From positions 1 to 12,599 of the forward strand of contig JAOUJX010000079.1 of the NCBI GenBank assembly GCA_029882955.1: a stretch of 12,599 nucleotides of DNA. Direction: 5' to 3'. Positions 1-7,027 of this stretch are shown here, in pieces. The stretch is from Gammaproteobacteria bacterium. GTDB taxonomy: Bacteria; Pseudomonadota; Gammaproteobacteria; GCA-001735895. A program made the position numbers and the translations under genes. The notes beneath the pieces are model-generated. The model ran no database searches. It saw nothing but the letters and a program-made list of their open reading frames with translations, and was not told the DNA's origin. Numbering within the stretch: the stretch's first letter is position 1; every line of letters starts with the position of its first letter.

Positions 1-1
1 A

Positions 2-811
2 CTGATCGCCACCAGTTCGCGTGCAGAAGCAGTCGATTTTGACAAGTCCGACTACCCGCTGCATCAGGTGAATGTAAAGGAATGGCGAGGGGGCGTATTT
101 GTTTCCCTGGCTGATAACCCGCCTGATCTGGAGCAAAGCTTCGAGCGCGACAGTGACCGTACCGAGAACTGGCCAATGGATGAGCTGGTGGTTGGTCATA
201 CCTGGAATAAGATCATGAATTGCAACTGGAAAATTTTCTGGGAGAATTTTAACGAGTGCCTGCATTGCCCCAACATCCATCCGGAACTATGCGATCTGGT
301 GCCTATCTACGGCCGACGGATTTCAAATTACCGTGACGACCCTAACTGGCGGGTCTACGCCAATAATGACAATCCCAAATATGGCGGCGGCTTGAAAGAA
401 GGCGCCCGCAGCTGGTCATTAAGCGGTAAGGCATCGGGCCAGACCTTCGCCAGTTTAACCGAGGAAGAAATAGAGCGAGGGCAAAGTTACTTTGTCAGTC
501 TGCCATCGGTATTCATTGCCGCGCATGTGGATTATATGCGTACAGTTCGTATTCTACCCCTTGGGCCCGAACAAACGGAAATCGAAGTCGAGTGGCTATT
601 TCCTCAGGAAACGCTGGATCGTGATGACTTCGATTTGGCGGATATCACCGATTTCGCAATCCTCGTAATGCAGCAAGATGCCGTGGCTTCCGAACTGAAT
701 CAACAAGGAATTCATTCGATTAAATTCAAACAGGGCGTACTCATGCCAGAAGAGCACTACGTGAAAGGTTTTCAGGACTGGGTCAGGGCGCAGTTAGTGC
801 CAATCGATTAG
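2..811 (+). CDS. Rieske-type ring-hydroxylating oxygenase alpha subunit, C-terminal part (5' truncated by window edge)
   Basis: The frame is open from base 2 and ends at TAG 809-811, giving 269 visible residues; the GTG at 68 is internal, not a start. The visible part is the catalytic, mononuclear-iron domain. The diagnostic motif ENFNECLHCPNIHPEL lies at about 224-286. Its two histidines (codons 263-265 and 278-280) are the expected Fe(II) ligands, and the Glu of 'NEC' is in the place of the acidic residue that usually links to the neighbouring Rieske centre. A candidate Asp ligand is the D of 'QQDAVASEL' (codon 677-679), followed by the usual amphipathic helix and a C-terminal 'F..W' segment. 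The N-terminal [2Fe-2S] Rieske domain must lie upstream, outside the window. Spacing and motif style resemble the class acting on quaternary amines or small aromatic acids (GbcA/CntA-like), but the substrate cannot be read from this fragment. It converges on the hydrolase gene at 924-1790. Confidence 0.9.
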   Translation: MIATSSRAEAVDFDKSDYPLHQVNVKEWRGGVFVSLADNPPDLEQSFERDSDRTENWPMDELVVGHTWNKIMNCNWKIFWENFNECLHCPNIHPELCDLVPIYGRRISNYRDDPNWRVYANNDNPKYGGGLKEGARSWSLSGKASGQTFASLTEEEIERGQSYFVSLPSVFIAAHVDYMRTVRILPLGPEQTEIEVEWLFPQETLDRDDFDLADITDFAILVMQQDAVASELNQQGIHSIKFKQGVLMPEEHYVKGFQDWVRAQLVPID

Positions 812-923
812 TATCGGAAATAACTACACAAGGCGCTATTTTCGGTTGGAAGTTGCGTGGTTACAGGGTTACGACCAATGTTAAGCTGAGGATTTGGATT
901 ATTTCCATGGTTCACCCCGTATA

Positions 924-1790
924 TCAGCTAAAGAATTGAATTAGTGCTTCCGCGCAAACCTCAGGTTCTTCCTCGGCAATAAAATGCCCGCAATCGAACT
1001 GTAACTCGGTCACGTCATCGGCCCAGCGTTGCCAGACTGGCAGCAGGGATCTGGACATGTATTGATTGGCCCAGGGAACGAATACAGGGCAGTCGATTTT
1101 CCTGTTAGCGTCCCGGTCCTGCTGATCATGTAGCAAATCAATCGTCGCACCGGCACGATAGTCTTCGATCATGGCTTCGACCACAGATGGCTTGCGGATG
1201 TGTCGGCTGTATTCTGCTACCGCAGATTCGGTTAAAGACCTGCCGTCGCCGACCCAACGTTCGAGTAAGTGGTTCAGGAAAAATTCCGGGTCGGCGCCGA
1301 TCATTCTTTCGGGGACAGGTGCGGGTTGTGCCAGAAACGGCCAGTGGAAAGCGCTAATCGCAGCACTCCAATCCATGGCTTCCCAAACGTCTATAGTCGG
1401 TATGACATCGATGCTGGCAAGATGTGTAACCCGTTGCGGATGATCCAGTGTGAGCCGATAAGCCACGCGCGCACCTCTATCGTGCCCGGCCAGGCGAAAC
1501 TCCTGATAACCTAGCTGCTGCATGACCTCGATCATGTCGTTAGCCATGGTGCGTTTACAATAATTCTGGTGCTCTGGATCGGAGCCCGGCCCGATACTGT
1601 CGCCATAGCCGCGTAAATCGGGCATGACCAGAGTAAATTTTTCGGCGAGTATCGGTGCGACCAGGTGCCAGTGAACATGCGACTGCGGGAAGCCGTGCAG
1701 GAGTAACAGGGCAGGCCCCTGGCCGCCTGTTTTCAAATTGATTTTTGCGTCACCGACTTCGATGAATTTTTGTTGGAAATTTTCAAACAT
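924..1790 (-). CDS. Alpha/beta-fold hydrolase, fluoroacetate/haloacetate dehalogenase-like
   Basis: 288 aa, ATG at 1788-1790, stop at 924-926; a complete cytosolic alpha/beta hydrolase. Visible landmarks are the oxyanion-loop motif HGFPQS (32-37), PDLRGYGDS (57-65), the nucleophile elbow AGHDRGAR (101-108), and the C-terminal base in CGHF (H269). All residues known for fluoroacetate dehalogenase (Rhodopseudomonas RPA1163, from memory) have counterparts: nucleophile D104, carboxylate-binding R105 and R108, acid D128 in SIDVIPT, fluoride-pocket H149 and W150 in FHWPFLAQPAPVP, and Y211 in EDYRAGA. The family reaction is hydrolytic removal of halide from 2-haloacetate through an aspartyl ester; the nucleophile is Asp, not the Ser of esterases. 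The start codon lies one base after the stop of the upstream phosphatase gene (TGA-T-ATG), so the two are translationally coupled or at least co-transcribed. The specific substrate is inferred, since relatives with the same fold include epoxide hydrolases. Confidence 0.88.
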   Translation of the reverse strand: MFENFQQKFIEVGDAKINLKTGGQGPALLLLHGFPQSHVHWHLVAPILAEKFTLVMPDLRGYGDSIGPGSDPEHQNYCKRTMANDMIEVMQQLGYQEFRLAGHDRGARVAYRLTLDHPQRVTHLASIDVIPTIDVWEAMDWSAAISAFHWPFLAQPAPVPERMIGADPEFFLNHLLERWVGDGRSLTESAVAEYSRHIRKPSVVEAMIEDYRAGATIDLLHDQQDRDANRKIDCPVFVPWANQYMSRSLLPVWQRWADDVTELQFDCGHFIAEEEPEVCAEALIQFFS

Positions 1791-1791
1791 A

Positions 1792-2343
1792 TCAAACTGT
1801 CTCAGCTACCCATTCCTTCTCATTCTGTCTAAGCAATACAGGAAGCCCATTGCCAATATTACTTTCCACTTCTATTCCCAGTCGATGCCGAATAGCCCAG
1901 TAAGCGCCGCCATGGGCAACCACCAAAACAGGGCCGGGGCAGGTTGATGCCTCTTCAACAGCATTCATCACTCTATCGGCAAAATCATTAAGAGGCTCGC
2001 CACCCCAGTTTTGTGCTTCGGCAATCAGTCGGGTATGTGACTCATGGCTAACCGGCTGACCCTCCATCCGCCCAAACCCAATCTCCTGTAGCCCATCGAT
2101 TAATATCAACGGAAGATTCAGTTCCTCATTGATGATTTCTGCTGTCTGCCGGGCCCTTCTCAGTGGGCTGGCACATATCGTTGCAATGGGGATATCCGCT
2201 AAAAGAGTCTTCGCATTGTGCGCCTGGCTTATGCCGGTTGCATTTAGCGGTATGTCGATTTGGCCCTGACACCGGCGCTCGAGGTTCCAGTCGGTTTGAC
2301 CGTGGCGGAGAAAATAAAAAGGGTTTAAATGGGCTGTTGGCAA
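1792..2343 (-). CDS. Histidine phosphatase (phosphoglycerate mutase-like) family protein
   Basis: 183 aa. The start is taken as TTG at 2341-2343: the frame has no ATG or GTG between the upstream in-frame TAG and the catalytic motif, and a GGGATAG stretch sits just upstream as a weak ribosome site. The phosphohistidine motif FLRHGQTDWN begins near residue 11 (R13, H14). SPLRRARQTAE (59-69) supplies the second arginine (R62), E87 in LQEIGFGRMEG is the probable acid, and VVAHGG supplies the second histidine (H144). This is the full catalytic set of the branch-1 histidine phosphatases (GpmB/CobC/PhoE-like), which dephosphorylate small phosphorylated metabolites in the cytoplasm. The length is short but complete for such enzymes. 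It is the first gene of a two-gene unit with the dehalogenase-like hydrolase (gap one base). Family members are notoriously hard to assign to substrates; true cofactor-dependent mutase activity is unlikely at this length. Confidence 0.88.
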   Translation of the reverse strand: MPTAHLNPFYFLRHGQTDWNLERRCQGQIDIPLNATGISQAHNAKTLLADIPIATICASPLRRARQTAEIINEELNLPLILIDGLQEIGFGRMEGQPVSHESHTRLIAEAQNWGGEPLNDFADRVMNAVEEASTCPGPVLVVAHGGAYWAIRHRLGIEVESNIGNGLPVLLRQNEKEWVAETV

Positions 2344-2410
2344 TTTTCTATCCCAGGCCTGGTTTATTAAAGTTAGCTAATCCGAATGGAATATATTACA
2401 GAAAAAAAAT

Positions 2411-2443
2411 GTCATTGCGAGGCCGCGCAGCGGCATGGCAATC
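2411..2443. repeat. REP-like palindromic intergenic element
   Basis: A two-arm dyad in the gap between two minus-strand operons. ATTGC (2414-2418) pairs with GCAAT (2438-2442), and inside it GCCGC (2422-2426) pairs with GCGGC (2430-2434) around a GCA loop. The wording GTCATTGCGAGG...GGCAATC is the typical form of a dispersed intergenic palindrome seen in many bacterial genomes. Only one copy is visible here, so the repeated nature is inferred from recall. It could also act as a weak terminator or RNA-stabilising hairpin for the upstream metA-ABM transcript. Confidence 0.6.
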
Positions 2444-2541
2444 TTTTACTAACCAGTAGAGCGTCACTCGGACATATAGTCGTTATGATGATGGGGTTGG
2501 TTGAAACAATGAATGTGCCTCATTAATCATCAGGAGCTAAC

Positions 2542-2883
2542 TCAATGCGCAACCTTACTATCCTCAGGCACCTGCTCGCGATCAGTCATCGAATAATCGC
2601 GCATGACCTCGGCGACGCGTAAGCGATAATCCAGAAAATATCCCTTCCTGCCAAGCGCCTGTGCTTTACGGTGCTCCTGCAGGTTACGCCATTGTTCGAC
2701 TGCTTTTTCATCCTCGAAGAAGCTGAGTGAGAGCATTTTGCCCTCTTCAGTGATGCTCTCGAAGCGTTCGACAGAAATGAAGCCATCTATTTCGGTTAAG
2801 GATTTGCGTAGCTCTGCTGCTACTTCCAGGTAGCCTGCTTTATGATCTGGATTGGGCCAGACTTCGAATATTACTGCAATCAT
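2542..2883 (-). CDS. Antibiotic biosynthesis monooxygenase (ABM) domain protein
   Basis: 113 aa, ATG at 2881-2883, stop at 2542-2544. The pattern MIAVIFEVWPNPD, then a helix, then DGFISVERFES, KMLSLSFFEDEKAVEQWRN and HRKAQALGR is that of the ferredoxin-like dimeric alpha/beta-barrel ABM family, and the length is usual for a single-domain member. Members include small quinone- or polyketide-oxidising monooxygenases, haem-degrading enzymes and many unassigned stress-related proteins. No haem or metal ligand pattern identifies a subtype. The start is supported by an AAAAGG ribosome site at about 2891-2896, lying in the 13-base gap after the metA stop, so it is the second gene of a metA-ABM operon. 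The last 15 or so residues are charged and probably disordered. The function is unknown; a role linked to methionine metabolism is only suggested by position. Confidence 0.85.
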   Translation of the reverse strand: MIAVIFEVWPNPDHKAGYLEVAAELRKSLTEIDGFISVERFESITEEGKMLSLSFFEDEKAVEQWRNLQEHRKAQALGRKGYFLDYRLRVAEVMRDYSMTDREQVPEDSKVAH

Positions 2884-2896
2884 GATTTTACCTTTT

Positions 2897-3976
2897 TCAT
2901 TTTTTTAACTTTAAAATATCCAACGGATCACTCGCATCAATCCCTTCCATAAAAACCTTGCGTCGATCCTGGTTTGTGAGCTGATAAACCAGCCCGAGCC
3001 ATTCATTAAAAATGGCTTTGCCGGTATCAGTCCAGGTATTGTCCATTAACGGGATGGCCTGTGCTTCCGGGAATTGGCGTAAGTTCTCGTAGTTGCCTGA
3101 TGCGCTTATAACTTCCTGTTGATAATTTTTAAACAAATCGATGGCAGCATCGTTAAAATAATTTTCTGGGGAATCAGGATAATCATTTCTGACCCCATTT
3201 ATAAATCGGACTACCTCGCGCTTATATTCTTTCAGCAGGCTAATGGTGTCGTATTCTGGGTGACCCTGGAAAAATATAAACCTGAAACCATCCGGGCTGG
3301 TACCCAGATGAAGATTGGAAATCTCGCTCTCCGCCAGAACAGTTAATCCTGCCTGCTTAAACTGATCGCTACTGACTTCATAAACATGCGAATGGGGTGC
3401 GTCGAAACGGGTGTTAATGTTGACCGTTAGTGGATGCCTGTTATTAGTTACCCGGTTCGAATACACTCCCCAGCGTTTGGCGGGTAATCTGTAACGTTCC
3501 AGTCCCCAGAGTTGTTGCACGATAGCGTGCGTGGCAAGACAGGAGCACATTACCGAACAGACGTTATCCTTTGCCCAGGCTACGGTTTTGGCGAGCGGTT
3601 CCCAGTAAGGTTCCTGCGTGATATCCGACTGTACTGGATTAGCGCCCGAAATAATCAGGGCATCGAGGCCATCTCGTTTTAACTGATCGAAAGAGGCGTA
3701 GTATTGATCAATATGCTTTTGCGCCAATTCGTCTCTCGGAATTTCCGGGAAGCTAAAAATATGTACATGAAATTGCGCAATCCGATTGCAGGAGCCGACC
3801 AGGCGCATGAACTGTCTTTCGGTGGATTGCAGGGCAGCATCGGGCATCATGTTTAAAATGCCTATATGCAGCTCGCGTATATCCTGATGTTGGGCGCGAT
3901 CGCTAGAGAGCACCTCAAGGCCTTCCTCACGAAGGCGACTAAAAGAAGGTAGATTGGAGTGGGCTGTTAATGGCAT
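2897..3976 (-). CDS. metA: Homoserine O-acyltransferase, MetA family
   Basis: 359 aa, ATG at 3974-3976, TGA at 2897-2899. It is a cytosolic enzyme that acylates the hydroxyl of L-homoserine from an acyl-CoA at the first committed step of methionine synthesis. Family signatures are ILNMMPDAALQSTERQFMRL (40-59), LDALIISGANP (104-114), the nucleophile segment SVMCSCLATHA (catalytic Cys probably C146 by alignment to E. coli 'CWAVQAA'; C144 and C140 are close by), RWGVYSNRV (168-176), and FFQGHPEYD (H239 and E241, the remaining catalytic residues). The loop after GA, which in MetA separates succinyl from acetyl specificity, reads GANPVQSD rather than the E. coli-like GAPLG or Bacillus-like GAPVE, so the acyl donor is not called. 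No good ribosome site precedes the ATG, and the next Met is inside the conserved core, so this start stands. It is followed by the ABM gene after 13 bases. The C-terminal extension (about 290-359) is longer than in E. coli. Confidence 0.88.
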   Translation of the reverse strand: MPLTAHSNLPSFSRLREEGLEVLSSDRAQHQDIRELHIGILNMMPDAALQSTERQFMRLVGSCNRIAQFHVHIFSFPEIPRDELAQKHIDQYYASFDQLKRDGLDALIISGANPVQSDITQEPYWEPLAKTVAWAKDNVCSVMCSCLATHAIVQQLWGLERYRLPAKRWGVYSNRVTNNRHPLTVNINTRFDAPHSHVYEVSSDQFKQAGLTVLAESEISNLHLGTSPDGFRFIFFQGHPEYDTISLLKEYKREVVRFINGVRNDYPDSPENYFNDAAIDLFKNYQQEVISASGNYENLRQFPEAQAIPLMDNTWTDTGKAIFNEWLGLVYQLTNQDRRKVFMEGIDASDPLDILKLKK

Positions 3977-3991
3977 GTAAATATTTACGTG
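3974..3991 (-). promoter_or_regulatory. Palindrome abutting the metA start codon
   Basis: A perfect 12-bp palindrome, GTAAATATTTAC (3977-3988), lies directly against the metA ATG. Its outer bases CA/TG extend the dyad to 18 bp with one mismatched pair, so the start codon is part of it. In the metA mRNA this could form a weak AU-rich hairpin at the start, or in DNA an operator. No Shine-Dalgarno sequence is visible at normal distance. It does not match the MetJ box (AGACGTCT). The function is inference. Confidence 0.3.
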
Positions 3992-4305
3992 TCTTTTCGT
4001 TACTAAGGATAACGCAATAGAAAAAGCAATTCTTGAAAAACTATTTACCCAATCCTGGCGCTTTGAATTAGTTTAAATCGTTTAGCGGGTCATTTTATTT
4101 TGGTTGGTTAGGTAATATGGCTTAGGCGCTATGGTTAATACCGGTTATCTGTATATAAAGTCATACTGAATTATCAGATGGTAGTACCTCCTGATTTGGC
4201 GATTCGTAACCCAAGTTATTACGCCTGGTCGCATCTGAGAATGATTTTATATTCAGGGTGCAGGATCGATTAAGTATTTACACTTCAGATTAAAGAGAAT
4301 TAAGT
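3977..4305. other. Divergent intergenic region between metA and the lipoprotein gene
   Basis: 329 bases that must hold the promoters for metA (-) and the lipoprotein (+). I see no open frame with a ribosome site, no tRNA, and no recognisable SAM, cobalamin or other riboswitch core. The stretch is AT-rich. A perfect AGGAGGT on the minus strand (4186-4192) is not followed by a start codon at suitable spacing. No sigma70 pair with good spacing could be picked with confidence. Confidence 0.6.
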
Positions 4306-5100
4306 ATGTTTACAGATAGTCATATGAGAAACCGTTTAAAGATTAAAAATTTCGTTGCGCTAGCTTTCGCTATGTTGTTCTTCAGTGGGTGCTCTTCCGT
4401 CGAATTCACAGCCGATAGCGAAAAAGTTAAAACCATTAAGTCAGTTGCCGTTGTTTCGTTCAAGGTGCCTGCCTTCGTGACCGAAGAAGCCGATAGTGGC
4501 ATGCTTGGTGGTCTCACTGCATTGGTTGGAGCAGTAACCAGCCTTGCCTCAGATGAAGAGGAACTCGGAAATGGCCGGGAAGTGGCCAGTGATGCCGTGC
4601 CAGGTTTTATCGAACAAATGTCTTCAAAAGGTCGTTGGAACATCTTGCCGATGGATAAGGTCACCGGCAATGCCGACATTCAATCGATGGTCGATGAATA
4701 CGACGACTCGGTTAAGGATCGTACGACAGGCCTCGAAGGCACTCCAGCGATTCCACTTGAACTGGGTGGCGGGAAGAGCGAGTACGCGGCGAAGGCAGCT
4801 CAGGCTCTGGGTGTTGATGGTGTCATGATGGTGGACTTCCATACGATGGAATACTCGCTTTACACAGGTATGTCAGGTAACGGTCAGGCCAAGGCTAAAG
4901 GCAATGCCAGCTTCGTATTGTATGATCGCAACGGAAGCCCGGTGTGGGAGTCTGCGTCGCCAGTGGTTTGGTCAGAGACCAGCGCGGCGATGGTGGCGGG
5001 TGCGATCAACCCGTTGCAGTCAGTCAATCTGCATAAAAGTATCGGTGAAGCTTTGGCTGCCGATGTGCTTAAAATTTACCTGGAGAACGCAGGGGGTTAA
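4306..5100 (+). CDS. Putative outer-membrane lipoprotein of unknown function
   Basis: 264 aa, ATG 4306, TAA 5098-5100. AAAGAGAA about 10 bases upstream supports the first ATG over the second at 4324, which has no ribosome site. The N-terminus is a lipoprotein signal: basic residues RNRLKIK, a hydrophobic stretch FVALAFAMLFF, then the lipobox FSGC with Cys29 as the lipidated residue; Ser follows, so Lol sorting to the outer membrane is expected. The mature part starts with a beta-strand SVAVVSFKVP, a glycine/alanine-rich hydrophobic segment (about 65-82), and later ALGVDGVMMVDFHT and GNASFVLYDRNGSPVW, alternating strands and helices reminiscent of the CsgG/TolB-N/GNA1162-like periplasmic lipoprotein folds. 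I do not recognise the family. It is followed after 101 bases by the sensor kinase gene on the same strand, with a hairpin between. Confidence 0.75.
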   Translation: MFTDSHMRNRLKIKNFVALAFAMLFFSGCSSVEFTADSEKVKTIKSVAVVSFKVPAFVTEEADSGMLGGLTALVGAVTSLASDEEELGNGREVASDAVPGFIEQMSSKGRWNILPMDKVTGNADIQSMVDEYDDSVKDRTTGLEGTPAIPLELGGGKSEYAAKAAQALGVDGVMMVDFHTMEYSLYTGMSGNGQAKAKGNASFVLYDRNGSPVWESASPVVWSETSAAMVAGAINPLQSVNLHKSIGEALAADVLKIYLENAGG

Positions 5101-5113
5101 AAGCAATGTCTGT

Positions 5114-5144
5114 ATGCCGTTACCAGCTTGGATGGTAGCGGCAT
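5114..5144 (+). terminator. Hairpin after the lipoprotein gene, possible terminator
   Basis: ATGCCGTTACC (5114-5124) pairs with GGTAGCGGCAT (5134-5144): an 11-bp stem with one G-U pair and a 9-base loop, starting 14 bases after the lipoprotein stop. There is no following U-tract, so it is not a classical intrinsic terminator; it may be an attenuating or 3'-protecting hairpin between this gene and the kinase gene. Confidence 0.4.
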
Positions 5145-5201
5145 CATGGTGAAACCTGATTTAATGAGTAACGAATTCTAACGCTTAATGTTTCAGGTAC
5201 A

Positions 5202-6974
5202 ATGTTTGGCATGGCTATAGATAATAAAAACAATACGAGTATGGATATGCCTGCTCGGAAAATTCAGGCGGAAAGAATTCGGATATTATACCGGCAGGCG
5301 AACTCTGTTCTATTAGGCAATATTCTGATTGCTTCTTTGCTTACCGTCGGTTTGTATAACCTCACTGACGATATTTTAACCCTGTATTGGCTGGCAGTCG
5401 TGGTGGCCTTCACGCTATTTCGGTTTGTTTTGGCAAGGCTATATATTCAAGATCAAAATGACGACGATAAAGTCATTGTGTGGGGGTATATTTTTGCCGC
5501 TACTACCTTTGTTTCGGGTAGCCTCTGGGGTGTCACTGCTATTTTATTTCTACAAATTCATAATAATATAATTATGTTATTTATGCTGATGACCTTAACC
5601 GGGATCATGGTCGGTTCGGCGGCATCGTTGTCAAACTTTGCCTGGTCATACTATGCTTTTGCGATTCCAACCAGTTTTCCATTTGCACTAGCTCTGATGC
5701 TAGAGGGTAGCATCGAATTTACTGTACTCGGATCAATGCTGCTGGTATTTCTTATATTACAGCTGGTACTCGCGAGAAAAAGTCAAAATTCGATCGATGA
5801 GTCGATCGCTTTACGTAATGCTAATACCGATCTCATCATGCGGCTGGATTCGAAAATAGTACATGCAGAATCTGCAAGTGCTGCTAAAACCCGTTTCCTG
5901 GCGGCAGCCAGCCACGACTTGCGCCAGCCGATGCATGCGATGGGGTTGTTTCTGGATATACTGCAAGTGAAAAACAAAGATCCTGAGCAGAGTGAAATTA
6001 TTGCTAAAATTAGAAAATCCAGCCAGGCGTTAGGTGGGTTGCTAGGGTCTTTACTTGATATCTCGAAGCTGGATGCAGGCATTGTTACTATCGAGAAGAA
6101 AGCTTTTAGTGTTAAGAGTTTATTTGATGGGCTGGCGAGTGAATTTATCCCTGTCGCTAAGGAAAAAGGCATAAGCATTCGTTTTGTGACCAGTAGTTTA
6201 TACATAGATAGTGACAGGCAGGCGGTTGAACGTATTTTGCGAAACCTGATTTCTAACGCTATTCGATATACCGACCAGGGTCGTGTGTTGGTCGGTTGCC
6301 GTCGGCGCTCCGATTCAGTCGTGGTTTCTGTATACGATACTGGGATAGGGATAGACCCTGAAAAGAGGGATATTATTTTTGAAGAGTTTCAGCAGCTTAA
6401 TAATCATAATCGCGACCGGAGTAAGGGTCTTGGTTTAGGGCTTTCCATTGTTAAAAGGTTAGCCAATTTATTGGGGGCTGGAATTTCACTCGATTCAGTA
6501 CCGGGGAGAGGTTCGGTCTTTTCTATCGAGCTACCAGGTTGTGATTCTGCGGATATTACGAATTGGAATTTTGCTGAGCTGGAAAATCATGATGATCTCG
6601 CGGGAAGGCAGATTCTGTTGATTGAAGATGAGGTAGAAATCAGGCAGGCTATTAGCTTTCTGCTCAATAGCTGGGGATGCGAGGTGGTAGGTTTAACCTG
6701 CCGGGACGATGTGAAAGCTGAATTGCTCGCTTCTTACCAACCCGATTTAATTCTAGCCGATTATCGATTACCTAATTACGAAACCGGAGTCGATGTCATA
6801 CGTGCTATCTACGATTATTATCAAATTGATGATATTCCTGCCATCATTATTACCGGTGATACCGATCCTGAGCGCATCAAACAAGCCAAACAAAGTGGTT
6901 TTCAGATATTGCACAAGCCTGTTTCAGGTATAGAGCTTTATAGTTTATTAAATTCCGTATTTCAGTCTAAGTAA
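5202..6974 (+). CDS. Hybrid sensor histidine kinase (membrane-bound, C-terminal receiver)
   Basis: 590 aa. ATG 5202 with CAGGT a few bases upstream; ATG 5211 is an alternative start. Six predicted membrane helices (about 35-54, 58-82, 91-117, 122-144, 148-167, 171-191) have very short loops, so there is no periplasmic sensor domain and the membrane core itself probably senses. A helical linker (192-228) leads to the dimerisation/phosphoacceptor domain with ASHDLRQPMHAMGLF (H238), then the ATPase domain with N-box RNLISNAIRYT (N352), DTGIGI (379-384) and GLGLGLSI (409-416). The receiver occupies about 469-587: acid pair E475/D476, phosphoacceptor D520 in LADYRLP, T551 and K572. The 'SHDLRQP' H-box is typical of one group of hybrid kinases often paired with LuxR-type regulators. 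A NarL-type regulator lies convergently 53 bases downstream and is the likely partner. No Hpt domain is visible in the window. Confidence 0.93.
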   Translation: MFGMAIDNKNNTSMDMPARKIQAERIRILYRQANSVLLGNILIASLLTVGLYNLTDDILTLYWLAVVVAFTLFRFVLARLYIQDQNDDDKVIVWGYIFAATTFVSGSLWGVTAILFLQIHNNIIMLFMLMTLTGIMVGSAASLSNFAWSYYAFAIPTSFPFALALMLEGSIEFTVLGSMLLVFLILQLVLARKSQNSIDESIALRNANTDLIMRLDSKIVHAESASAAKTRFLAAASHDLRQPMHAMGLFLDILQVKNKDPEQSEIIAKIRKSSQALGGLLGSLLDISKLDAGIVTIEKKAFSVKSLFDGLASEFIPVAKEKGISIRFVTSSLYIDSDRQAVERILRNLISNAIRYTDQGRVLVGCRRRSDSVVVSVYDTGIGIDPEKRDIIFEEFQQLNNHNRDRSKGLGLGLSIVKRLANLLGAGISLDSVPGRGSVFSIELPGCDSADITNWNFAELENHDDLAGRQILLIEDEVEIRQAISFLLNSWGCEVVGLTCRDDVKAELLASYQPDLILADYRLPNYETGVDVIRAIYDYYQIDDIPAIIITGDTDPERIKQAKQSGFQILHKPVSGIELYSLLNSVFQSK

Positions 6975-7027
6975 ACGGATACTTAATTGAAAGGTATTGC
7001 CGCGTTACCTGCCGCCGGTCAGGGTGC

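Noticed and set aside
1171..1514. Plus-strand open frames over the hydrolase gene
   Set aside because: They overlap a clearly conserved minus-strand enzyme and show no recognisable protein features.
3980..4000. MetJ operator or SAM riboswitch upstream of metA
   Set aside because: The AGACACGT on the minus strand does not match tandem AGACGTCT boxes, and no SAM riboswitch core could be found in the 329-base gap.
4186..4192. Perfect AGGAGGT on the minus strand as a ribosome site for a small gene
   Set aside because: No ATG, GTG or TTG occurs at 5-10 bases after it, and the short frames following it stop at once.
6992..7010. AGGTA/TACCT hairpin between the kinase and regulator genes as a bidirectional terminator
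   Set aside because: Only a 5-bp stem with a 9-base loop and no clear U-tract; likely to occur by chance.
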